This document shows, piece by piece, positions 25,801 to 33,217 of a stretch of DNA of 64,000 nt. Position 1 is the first letter of the stretch. Each line of letters opens with the position of its first letter. The notes beneath the pieces are model-generated. The model made no database searches and was not told the origin of the DNA. It saw only the letters and a program-made list of their open reading frames with translations. Both the position numbers and the translations under genes were made by a program. Origin of the DNA: JAFAGX01 sp035623335 (GTDB lineage: Bacteria; Acidobacteriota; Terriglobia; Terriglobales; Acidobacteriaceae); contig DASPTQ010000320.1 in the NCBI GenBank assembly GCA_035623335.1, forward strand, positions 76,136 through 140,135, written 5' to 3'.

Positions 25801-28479
25801 CACTCCTTCGATCGAGACGGGTATTGCTACGCATCCGCGGAATACGATCATGAGGGCAAGCGCATTCATGTCTTCACCACCCACACCGAATATGAACGGC
25901 TCCAGGAAGCGGTACGAGCCATCTTTCCGTTGCTCGGGGAAGTGCCGACCGGCCACGACGTGGTGATCGATTTGTACGCCTGGCATGCGGGTTCGTTAGC
26001 CGATCCAGACTCAACCTCGCAGGAAGTCGGTTCACTCCTCACTGAGGCCAGGTTCCCTCGTGCCATCCGCCGCATCGTCGTCGAAGTTGTAAGTCCCGCC
26101 GGCTCCCAAGGCTTCGCCGCTATGCAACACTTCACGTTCCGTCCCGCTGGAGGAAACAGCTATGCAGAGGAGAAACTCTACCGCGGCCTCCATCCCATGA
26201 TGGGCAAGCGGCTGCATTTGTGGCGGCTCAGCAACTTCAACATTGAGCGTCTGCCTTCGGTGGAAGATGTCTATCTCCTCCATGCCGTCGCCCGTGACAA
26301 CCCGAAAGATGAGCGGCTCATCGCTGGCGTCGAGGTACGCGACGTCACACCCGTGCGCGACGAAACCGGCCGCATCGTTCAACTGCCGCATTTGGAACGT
26401 ATGTTGACGGAAGCGATCGCTGGCATGCGTCTCTATCAATCGCGGCGGCCAGCCAATCAACGCCTGCATTGGAATCGGATACTTCTCTACGTCTGGCCGC
26501 CCCTCACTCTGCAACGTGACGAATTGCGCGACCTGGTGCGCAGACTGCTCCCGGCGACCGAAGGCATAGGGCTGGAACAGGTGGTGGTGCGCGTGCGCAT
26601 TCCCAATCCCGCCAGCGGAGAAATGCGCGACATGGTAGTTCGCATTTCGAGCCCGGCCGGACGCGGCATGCTCATCACCTTCCGGCCCGCAGCCAAAATG
26701 CAGCCCATCAAGCCGCTGGCCGAATATGAGCAAAAAGTCGTCCGCATGCGGCAACGCGGCATGATTCACCCCTACGAAATCATCAAAATGCTCACTCCGG
26801 CGCAGAGCCACACCCGGGCAGACTTCCCGCCCGGTGACTTTGTGGAGCACGATCTTGATGAAGACGGCTGTCTAGTTCCGGTTGACCGTCCCTACGGTCA
26901 AAACCAGAGCAACATCATCACCGGAGTCATCCGTAACTTTACAGAACGGTATCCTGAAGGCATGACGCGGGTGTTGTTGCTGGGAGATCCGAGTAAGGAC
27001 CTTGGTGCGCTCGCCGAACCCGAATGCCGGCGCATCATTGCCGCCATGGACCTGGCCGAGAAGATGGGCGTGCCGCTCGAGTGGTTCCCCATCTCGGCCG
27101 GCGCCAAGATCTCGATGAACAGCGGCGTAGAGAACATGGACTGGATTGCCCGCGTCTTGCGCCGTCTGGTCGAGTTCACCCAAGCCGGAGGCGAGGTAAA
27201 CCTGGTTATCAACGGAATCAACGTGGGGGCCCAGCCCTACTGGAACGCAGAGGCTACGATGCTCATGCACACGCGGGGCATTCTGGTGATGACGCCGAAA
27301 GCGGCCATGGTGCTCACCGGCAAACGCGCGCTCGACTACTCGGGCGGCATCTCGGCTGAGGACAATCAAGGGATTGGCGGCTACGACCGAATCATGGGTA
27401 TCAACGGTCAGGCGCAGTATTGGGCGCGAGACGTCGATGAAGCCTGCGAGATTCTTTTTCGCCACTATGAGCATACTTACGTGGCGCCGGGCGAGAGGTT
27501 CCCACGCCGGGCGGAGACCATCGATCCGATCGAGCGCGATGTGCAAACTTATCCTCACCAGAATCACGAGGAAGGATTCACGCGGGTGGGCGACATTTTC
27601 TCCGATGAGACCAACCCCGGACGCAAGAAGTCCTTCGACATCCGCAAAGTGATGATGGCTACCATCGACCAAGACCATGCGCCTCTGGAGCGCTGGGCCG
27701 GGATGAGGGCAGCAGAAACCGCGGTCGTTTGGGATGCTCATCTGGGCGGCTATCCGGTTTGCCTCATCGGCTTCGAGTCGCGCCCCTTGCCGCGATTCGG
27801 CTTTATTCCCGCCGACGGGCCCGAACAATGGACCTCCGGTACCCTTTTCCCGCAATCCTCGAAGAAAGTAGCGCGCGCCATTAACGCGGCCAGCCGAAAT
27901 CGGCCGGTGGTACTGCTGGCCAATCTGTCGGGATTTGACGGCTCGCCGGAATCTATGCGCCGGCTGCAATTGGAGTTTGGCGCAGAGATCGGAAGGGCGG
28001 TGGTGAATTTTAAAGGACCCATGATATTTTGCGTGATTTCCCGATACCACGGAGGCGCTTACGTGGTTTTTTCCCGGGCACTTAACAAACAGCTGGAGGT
28101 GGCGGCCTTGGAAGGCAGTTATGCCTCTGTCATCGGCGGTGCCCCGGCGGCCGCAGTGGTTTTTGCCGGCGAAGTCGAAGCCAAAACCCGCAAGGATCCG
28201 CGCTTGCAAGCCCTAAGCCAAGCCATCTCCCAAGCCGAGGGCGGCGAGAAGGGTCGCTTGCGCGCTCAGTGGGAGGAACTATTCAAAGTGGTGCATTCGG
28301 AGAAATTGGGCGAGACAGCTGCCGACTTCGACCGCGTCCATAGTGTGCAACGGGCCCTCGCGGTACGCGCGCTGGATTGCATCATTCCTCCAGCAAAGCT
28401 GCGGCCTTATCTGATCGATGCGGTGGAGCGCGGGATGGCCAAAGAGAAGGAATCCACCCTCGCAACCCAAGCGGCTTAG
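22894..28479 (+). CDS. Fused multidomain acetyl/acyl-CoA carboxylase
   Basis: One 1861-residue chain holds a whole biotin-dependent carboxylase. Residues 1-450 are biotin carboxylase (VAIVNRGEAAMRFI; Lys175 before AAAGGGGRGI; FMEMNTRLQVEHPVTE). A biotin carrier lies near 590-660 with biotinyl Lys629 in LEAMKMEM. A long mostly helical middle (about 670-1320) resembles the central region of eukaryotic ACC. Carboxyltransferase halves fill about 1340-1800 (GVPLEWFPISAGAKISMNS, YSGGISAEDNQGIGGYD, NLSGFDG). Most bacteria use separate AccABCD subunits, so this eukaryotic-like fusion is unusual. A GTG start follows GAGG, 34 bp after the megasynthase, whose malonyl-CoA it probably supplies. Substrate choice (acetyl- versus longer acyl-CoA) is not settled by sequence. 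Confidence 0.9.
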   Translation: MNYGFQRVAIVNRGEAAMRFIYAAREFNQVGGTALCTIALFTEPDRHTMFVREADEAVCLGPAHVPDANTRQPKSAYVDYGRLETALAEARAEAVWVGWGFVAEHAAFADLCREMGIVFIGPDGDVMRRVGDKIASKRLAEQAQIPVALWSGGPVETVDDALGHAERLGYPLLIKAAAGGGGRGIRRVHSAGELPRAFESARAEAFKTFGDPTVFLEQLILGARHVEVQVIADHFGTCWAVGVRDCTIQRRHQKILEEAPSPALSSEQDRALRMAAVRMCQAAGYHNAGTVEFLYQPQSQSFSFMEMNTRLQVEHPVTECTTGVDLVKLQIHVARGGRLEGEPPQTCGHAIEVRLNAEDADNGFAPAPGVIERFRILGGPGVRIDTGVAEGDSVPAEFDSMIAKIIGYGQSRKEALSRLQRALRDSVVVIKGGASNKAFLLDLLNRDEVQRGELHIGWLDHLAAKGDHISRPCADVALVQAAIEAYDAQLAVEQAQFYASAVRGRPQVRSEIGRTAELRYRGYSYLPKTYRLGPQHYRVEMNGSHIDAEIERLGQFESRLTSGGRRFHVVSVAQGLSYRIEIDGVSYQIDRDDGGVVHAVAPAVVVSIAVKPGDTVSVGDRLAVLEAMKMEMQVVAPFSGKVRQVMTMPNVQVDVGAPLVQIDPEASDHPKDAMETVAFGASFPRDEDREVIPLNCRQSLDELRQLMLGFDVDPKRSARLLADWNRHCPADGGEMREAEDEILNIFVDICSLFQQEPEVTERASGEEPSAEAYLFGFLRTLGTGGEGLPPAFVDALRRALAHYGVTSLERSPQLEQSLLWIYKSHQHLDEQIAPVLALLDRRLQQARDLAPQAGAAQRVLLDRLIYMSNSRFPAISDLARELRYRYFDQPLFERARKEVYDKVEEQLAHMAANPEAPDRHERVRALVECPQPLVRLLSRRFASADVALRKLMLEAITWRYYRIRSLENFHSFDRDGYCYASAEYDHEGKRIHVFTTHTEYERLQEAVRAIFPLLGEVPTGHDVVIDLYAWHAGSLADPDSTSQEVGSLLTEARFPRAIRRIVVEVVSPAGSQGFAAMQHFTFRPAGGNSYAEEKLYRGLHPMMGKRLHLWRLSNFNIERLPSVEDVYLLHAVARDNPKDERLIAGVEVRDVTPVRDETGRIVQLPHLERMLTEAIAGMRLYQSRRPANQRLHWNRILLYVWPPLTLQRDELRDLVRRLLPATEGIGLEQVVVRVRIPNPASGEMRDMVVRISSPAGRGMLITFRPAAKMQPIKPLAEYEQKVVRMRQRGMIHPYEIIKMLTPAQSHTRADFPPGDFVEHDLDEDGCLVPVDRPYGQNQSNIITGVIRNFTERYPEGMTRVLLLGDPSKDLGALAEPECRRIIAAMDLAEKMGVPLEWFPISAGAKISMNSGVENMDWIARVLRRLVEFTQAGGEVNLVINGINVGAQPYWNAEATMLMHTRGILVMTPKAAMVLTGKRALDYSGGISAEDNQGIGGYDRIMGINGQAQYWARDVDEACEILFRHYEHTYVAPGERFPRRAETIDPIERDVQTYPHQNHEEGFTRVGDIFSDETNPGRKKSFDIRKVMMATIDQDHAPLERWAGMRAAETAVVWDAHLGGYPVCLIGFESRPLPRFGFIPADGPEQWTSGTLFPQSSKKVARAINAASRNRPVVLLANLSGFDGSPESMRRLQLEFGAEIGRAVVNFKGPMIFCVISRYHGGAYVVFSRALNKQLEVAALEGSYASVIGGAPAAAVVFAGEVEAKTRKDPRLQALSQAISQAEGGEKGRLRAQWEELFKVVHSEKLGETAADFDRVHSVQRALAVRALDCIIPPAKLRPYLIDAVERGMAKEKESTLATQAA

Positions 28480-28536
28480 GAAGATTCGATCCTAGTATGC
28501 CCTTAGCCGTGGGTTGGGCTCGGATTGAGGGACCTA

Positions 28537-29391
28537 ATGAACGTGTACTGTCTGGAGCAAGCAGAGACAGATGTGACAAGCGACAAAAGCTGGCTGAGCG
28601 ACAGGGAAGCGCTCTGGTTAAACGGTCTTCGCTTTCCCAAACGCCGTGCTGAGTGGAGGCTTGGGCGGTGGACGGCAAAGCGGGCGGTTGCCGCTTATCT
28701 GAACCTGCCCTCCTACCCCCAGGCTCTGGCGAGAATCGAAATACGTCCGGCACCCTCTGGCGCGCCCGAGGTGTTCTTTGAGAACCAACCTGCAGGCGTC
28801 ACCCTTTCCCTCAGTCACAGGTCCGGCAGAGCTCTGGCTGCGGTTGCGTGCTCGGGTGCGAAACTGGGGTGCGATCTGGAAGTGATCGAAGCCCGCAGCA
28901 ACGCTTTCATCGCCGACTATCTCACGGCTGAGGAGCAAGGGATGATTGCACGCACATCCGCAGGAGATAAAGCCTGGCTAACGACTCTATTCTGGAGCAG
29001 CAAGGAGAGTGCGCTTAAAGCTCTGCATGAGGGGCTGCGCCTCGACACCCGCTCTGTGATCGTTAGTCTCGAAGCAACCTCCCCCGACCTAAATAGCTGG
29101 CGTCCGCTTGGGGTTCGTTATGTGGGCGGACAAGCGTTCCATGGCTGGTGGCAACGTGGGGACAGGGTACTGCGAACCCTGGTCGCCGATCCAGTTCCGG
29201 CCCAGCCCATTTGGTTGGAAGCGGGTTCCGAACACCGGCTGCAGCCCACCCGGGCGGGCAAGACGCCAGTCACTCGAAGGAATGTGGAAGATCCCTTTCG
29301 CGAGTACGCGCGCGAAACCAAACTCGAGGCGAGCGAAGTAACCAACCCCTTTCGTGCAGCGGGAGTGAGAATGTGGACTGCCAAGCCTTAA
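28537..29391 (+). CDS. Sfp-type 4'-phosphopantetheinyl transferase
   Basis: The 284-residue protein carries the Sfp-family signatures SLSHRSGRALAAVA near 91, GCDLEVIE with Asp113 and Glu115 as metal ligands, and WSSKESALKAL with Lys156-Glu157. It moves phosphopantetheine from CoA to carrier domains, presumably those of the megasynthase two genes upstream. About 110 residues beyond the usual end of the core are Pro/Arg-rich and match nothing I recognise. ATG at 28537 has GAGGGAC just upstream; the upstream in-frame TTG at 28525 overlaps that ribosome site. If the threonine carriers are modified, this is the first candidate enzyme. Confidence 0.88.
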   Translation: MNVYCLEQAETDVTSDKSWLSDREALWLNGLRFPKRRAEWRLGRWTAKRAVAAYLNLPSYPQALARIEIRPAPSGAPEVFFENQPAGVTLSLSHRSGRALAAVACSGAKLGCDLEVIEARSNAFIADYLTAEEQGMIARTSAGDKAWLTTLFWSSKESALKALHEGLRLDTRSVIVSLEATSPDLNSWRPLGVRYVGGQAFHGWWQRGDRVLRTLVADPVPAQPIWLEAGSEHRLQPTRAGKTPVTRRNVEDPFREYARETKLEASEVTNPFRAAGVRMWTAKP

Positions 29392-29990
29392 GTCGTGGCT
29401 TTTCTAGAAGCCAAGACCGCTTCCGCCCTGCGTATTGCTTTTTCGTGCAACTCCCAAGAGCGAATGGCCTGCTGGCAGCCTTCTCGAGCCAGGTCCGTAT
29501 CCAGGTGGCGCTCCGCTTCGTCGAACGTTGCTTCCGCCGTCATGCGGGCAAGGTGAGCGGCGTCATCGGCTTCTTTCACTTTCTGAACAAAGGCTCTGGT
29601 TTCAGGATCGATAGACTCGGAGGCGGCTTCTCCCCTTCGCTGCCGGTCCGACCTCCCGGCCAGCTCCTTGTAGGCGGACCTGACGTCAGCGCTCCAGCGG
29701 GCTTTCACGGACCGGTTCAAGTTGTCCAGAGCTGCATTGGCCCGATCGGCGGTTTCTCGCACTCTGCGCTTTTGAAAAAGCCAGGTGAATACGGACCAGT
29801 CAACCGCCTCCGTCATGAGTGCCTTAGCTTCTTCGACTTCGGAAAGTTTTCGCGTAGCCAGAGCAACATAGCGGGTGGCAACGGAAAAGTCCAGCGCAGC
29901 CTGCGGTGCCCTTGGAATCAAGTGTGAGGCGGCAAAGCCCGCGTCCGATTTTATGTCGAACCACGGCCAATTCGATTTCGATTTCGTCAT
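29388..29990 (-). CDS. Hypothetical alpha-helical protein
   Basis: The product of about 200 residues is not recognised. Its codon use looks real (Ala/Arg/Glu-rich, long amphipathic helices such as ARMTAEATFDEAERHLDTDLA and LMTEAVDWSVFTWLFQKRRV) and it has no signal peptide. Its stop overlaps the transferase stop by 4 bp (convergent CTTAAG). The start is uncertain: the best ATG (29990) would overlap the first codons of the divergent GMC gene by 38 bp and lacks a clear ribosome site; an earlier in-frame start exists at 30035. A shorter form cannot be excluded. Confidence 0.55.
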   Translation of the reverse strand: MTKSKSNWPWFDIKSDAGFAASHLIPRAPQAALDFSVATRYVALATRKLSEVEEAKALMTEAVDWSVFTWLFQKRRVRETADRANAALDNLNRSVKARWSADVRSAYKELAGRSDRQRRGEAASESIDPETRAFVQKVKEADDAAHLARMTAEATFDEAERHLDTDLAREGCQQAIRSWELHEKAIRRAEAVLASRKATT

Positions 29991-31602
29991 CGTCGGATCC
30001 GGCTTTGGCGGTAGTGTTTGTGCGCACCGGCTCACGGAGAAAGGCTACAAGGTCGCGGTGATGGAAATGGGCCTCCGCTGGGGGCCGGAGAATCTGCCAC
30101 CCACGAGTTGGTCGATTCATCACTGGTTCTGGCGTCCCCAACTCGGCCTGCGTGGCTTTTTCAACATGCGACTATTTCGCCATGTGACCATCTTCCACGG
30201 CTGCGCCGTCGGTGGCGGATCGGTCACGTATGCGGCAACGTTGCTCCAGCCTGGCGACAAAGTGTGGGATTCGGGTACTTGGGCTGGCTTGGCCAACTGG
30301 AAGACGGAAATGTCCAAGCACTACGAGACTGCGGAACGCATGCTGGGCATGACTGAAAACAGGATTCTCGGACCCGCCGATCACCTGCTTCAAAGAACCG
30401 CTGCGGCATCGGGATGCGGCCACACCTTTTATCCCACCCGCGTAGGGATCTTTGAGTCCACGAACGGAGAGCCGGGCGGCCAGACGCTTCCCGATCCTTT
30501 CCTCGGCGGCGAGGGTCGCGAGCGAACCACCTGCATTGCATGCGGCGGTTGCATCATGGGTTGCCGCTATGGCGCAAAGAACACGCTGGATCTTAATTAT
30601 CTTTACCTGGCCGAGAAGCATGGCGCGCAAGTCTTCCCGGAAACCAAAGTGATCGATCTCAGGCCCATAGACGGCAGGAGCGACGGAGGCGACGGATACG
30701 AAGTGCGAACCGTGAAGTCCACCGCTTGGATTCGTCGAGAGCCGCGGCGGTTCACTTGCAGGGCTGTGGTCTTGGCTGCGTCTTCGCTGGGGACGATGGA
30801 GCTTCTCTTCCGTTTGCGAGAAAAGGGCTCGTTGCCTGCAATCAGCGGGCAGTTGGGCCAACACGTTCGCACAAATTCTGAATCGCTGATTGGGGCGCGG
30901 GTGCCGGGTTGCCGAGAGGATCTCTCCCAAGGGATTGCCATTGGCTCGGGAGTCTACATTGATGAGCACACGCACGTAGAAGCGGTCCGCTACCCGTGCG
31001 GCTCCGACACCATGAGTCTGCTCACCACATTTCTCACCGATGGTACTCCTGGTTCAGGCCGCATTCGACTGTGGTTGAAGAATCTGCTGGCCTCTCTGTT
31101 CTGCCATCCAATCAAGTCCTGGCGCCTGCTTCGCCCTCGAGGATGGGCCCGGGAAGCGGTCATTCTGCTCTGCATGCAGGCGCTGGATGGCGAGATCCAA
31201 ATGCATTGGCGGCGCCCGTGGTTTTGGCCATTCCGGAAGTTTCTTGTCAGCGGAGGACAGAAGGTACCAACCTACATTCCGCAAGCTAACCAGTTTGCGA
31301 AAAAATTCGCGGAGGTTGCCGGGGGCACGGCGATGAGCACACTGCCGGAAATCCTTTTCGACGTTCCGGGCACGGCGCACTGCATCGGTGGCTGCGTGAT
31401 CGCGGATTCCCCTGCCCACGGCGTGGTTGACGCGCGCCACCGCGTCTTCGGCTACCAGAACATGTACATCTGCGACGGTTCGGTGGTGGCAACCAACCTG
31501 GGCGTCAATCCCAGCCTAACCATCGTTGCGCTGGCCGAGCGAGCGATGAGCTTTGTGCGTCCAGCGATGGCTGTGGCTTGGGAGGATAGGGCAGGGAATT
31601 GA
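29953..31602 (+). CDS. GMC-type FAD oxidoreductase with ferredoxin-like cysteine motif
   Basis: The 549-residue protein opens with a dinucleotide fold (FVIVGSGFGGSVCAHRL, Gly15/17/20) and ends with the GMC signature (HCIGGCVIADSPAHGVVDA, ICDGSVVATNLGVNPSLTI). It resembles cholesterol-oxidase-like and long-chain alcohol oxidase relatives. Cys194, 197, 200 and 204 (CIACGGCIMGC) follow the C-x2-C-x2-C-x3-C spacing of [4Fe-4S] ferredoxins, just before RYGAKNTLDLNYLYLAEK. Next to a wax pathway, a lipid or alcohol substrate is plausible but inferred. The ATG at 29953 is chosen because the FAD fold begins there; its ribosome site is weak. Confidence 0.85.
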   Translation: MSNHGQFDFDFVIVGSGFGGSVCAHRLTEKGYKVAVMEMGLRWGPENLPPTSWSIHHWFWRPQLGLRGFFNMRLFRHVTIFHGCAVGGGSVTYAATLLQPGDKVWDSGTWAGLANWKTEMSKHYETAERMLGMTENRILGPADHLLQRTAAASGCGHTFYPTRVGIFESTNGEPGGQTLPDPFLGGEGRERTTCIACGGCIMGCRYGAKNTLDLNYLYLAEKHGAQVFPETKVIDLRPIDGRSDGGDGYEVRTVKSTAWIRREPRRFTCRAVVLAASSLGTMELLFRLREKGSLPAISGQLGQHVRTNSESLIGARVPGCREDLSQGIAIGSGVYIDEHTHVEAVRYPCGSDTMSLLTTFLTDGTPGSGRIRLWLKNLLASLFCHPIKSWRLLRPRGWAREAVILLCMQALDGEIQMHWRRPWFWPFRKFLVSGGQKVPTYIPQANQFAKKFAEVAGGTAMSTLPEILFDVPGTAHCIGGCVIADSPAHGVVDARHRVFGYQNMYICDGSVVATNLGVNPSLTIVALAERAMSFVRPAMAVAWEDRAGN

Positions 31603-32236
31603 GCCGGATGGCCTGAGGTCACGAAGGATAGAGGCGCAAATTCGGCAGATGAGCCCTTGTCCGGCAGGAACCCTCGCGGGTAAGGAAGAAACTGGTTTCG
31701 AGCAAGTCCGAGCTCCCTGGCACAATCTAGTACAGCTGCCGACAGAACCCTTACCTGCGACTTAAGAGACAAAGGCTCGTTTCCTGGAAGGCAAATGCCG
31801 CGGGTCGGGCTGAACCGGCTCAACCCCTTGGCCGGGTAGGAAATCAAAACGTACAGGCGACGTGGTCCGGACGCCAGCGCCTGTCCCCCCGCGCCGGCCA
31901 CAAGGCTGGCGAAAATATTTTCACCAGCACTATGTAGCTCGCGGAAATATAGGTATGAACCCGGCACTTCGTGTTCCTTCATTGCCACTGGGGCTAAGGT
32001 CCATTGAGGTGTGTAGTGGTGGTCTCATCCGATATTCGCGCCAAGCCCGCCTGCCAGCGGCCATTTGCATCTCTAAGCCATCCTGTAGCCATCTTAAGTG
32101 TGCTTTATCTTTCATAATCAGCCTGACATCGTGCTGCCGTCACTCGCCACCGTGTTCTTCAAGAAGCCCACCGCAGGGCTAGGGCGCCCGGGAACTCGGT
32201 AGTCGGGAGTGGTGGTGATGCACCCAAGCCGAGGAT
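31603..32236. other. 634-bp gap, no gene seen
   Basis: Between the GMC gene and the convergent methyltransferase I see no frame with coding character, no clear hairpin-plus-T terminator and no recognisable gene remnant. Confidence 0.5.
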
Positions 32237-33217
32237 TTAATGCCGACTTCCTACGGCTGACTCGCCCATCTCTACTGAGCGTCCGACGAAGAGAAAGTGA
32301 TCCGAATATGCAACGCCTTCCGGCGTAGTTCCCGTGGCCTCTATAATGTCCAGCCAGCCGGCCTTCTCCTCCGCCGTCTTGGAGTGAAACACGTCCTGCC
32401 AGGGGCCCGTGAACGATTCCACCCCTGCCAGAGCTAACTCCACGAAATGCGCGGTCATGAGTTCGCGGAACTCCGCTACCGTGGTGAGGTGCGCGTAGCC
32501 GATCGGAGGCGCGTGCTTCGGATCGAGATTTCCGGTGGCGAGAAACTGCGCCACAAACTCTCCTGGACCGGGCTCCTGGCCAGCGCCGAATTTGCCCCGA
32601 CTAGCCAACTCACGCCCAAACGACATCCCGGCGCCCGCCAGTTCAGAGCCAAAGAACTTGGCTGAAAACGGATCGGGAGAGCGAAACATATCGCGCAGGA
32701 AGGTCAGGCGATTGATGCCGGCGGCCAGCACGATTCCATGCGGCTTGAGCACTCGCGCGGCTTCATTTACTGCCTGCCGCCGCTCCTCGAGTTCGCGTAA
32801 ATGATAGAGAGGACCGAGCACGAGCAGAGCATCGAGGCTAAGGTCAGAGAAGGGAAGCGTCGTCGCAGAGGCATGGTGAAGGCCGGCAATCGAGGAGGCG
32901 AGTCCTGCCGCGCGCAAGCGCTTCTCGGCGGCGCGCAGAAGACTCCCCGAGACGTCCACCAGGTGAAGGCGGCAGCCGCGCCGCGCCAGAGACTCAGAGT
33001 AATGTCCCACGCCCACGCCGATCTCGCCGACCGTCGACCGGTCCGGCACGAAGCCCGCCAGGTATCGTTGCGTAACCGCATATTCCACCGGGCAGAATTT
33101 CTCCAGCCGCTCCGCCTCCGCCTGCACATAGTTGTCGTAGTGCTCGGCGACACGAGCCGCATCGCCTCCAAGCGGATTCGACGATCTTTGGGGATCAAGC
33201 ACGATGAACGGTTCCAA
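32237..33217 (-). CDS. Class I SAM-dependent methyltransferase
   Basis: The 326-residue protein has motif I as VGEIGVGVGHYSESLARRG, followed by LHLVDVSGSLL, TLPFSDLSLDALLVLGPLYH and an ARVLKPHGIVLAAGI strand. This is the UbiE/Methyltransf_11 pattern; the substrate is not known. TTG at 33217 is the likely start, with GAGAAAGG upstream, and it overlaps the UbiB-like gene by 23 bp, so the two are probably co-translated. The pairing with a UbiB-like kinase recalls quinone or prenyl-lipid metabolism, but this is inference. Confidence 0.85.
   Translation of the reverse strand: MEPFIVLDPQRSSNPLGGDAARVAEHYDNYVQAEAERLEKFCPVEYAVTQRYLAGFVPDRSTVGEIGVGVGHYSESLARRGCRLHLVDVSGSLLRAAEKRLRAAGLASSIAGLHHASATTLPFSDLSLDALLVLGPLYHLRELEERRQAVNEAARVLKPHGIVLAAGINRLTFLRDMFRSPDPFSAKFFGSELAGAGMSFGRELASRGKFGAGQEPGPGEFVAQFLATGNLDPKHAPPIGYAHLTTVAEFRELMTAHFVELALAGVESFTGPWQDVFHSKTAEEKAGWLDIIEATGTTPEGVAYSDHFLFVGRSVEMGESAVGSRH

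Noticed and set aside
26872..28209. 445-codon open frame on the minus strand
   Set aside because: It is the antisense shadow of the carboxyltransferase part of the fused carboxylase; composition is His/Arg-rich, with no ribosome site or family motif.
29148..29927. 259-codon plus-strand frame
   Set aside because: Runs across the end of the transferase and antisense to the helical hypothetical gene; the translation is Ser/Arg/Gly-rich with no start signal.
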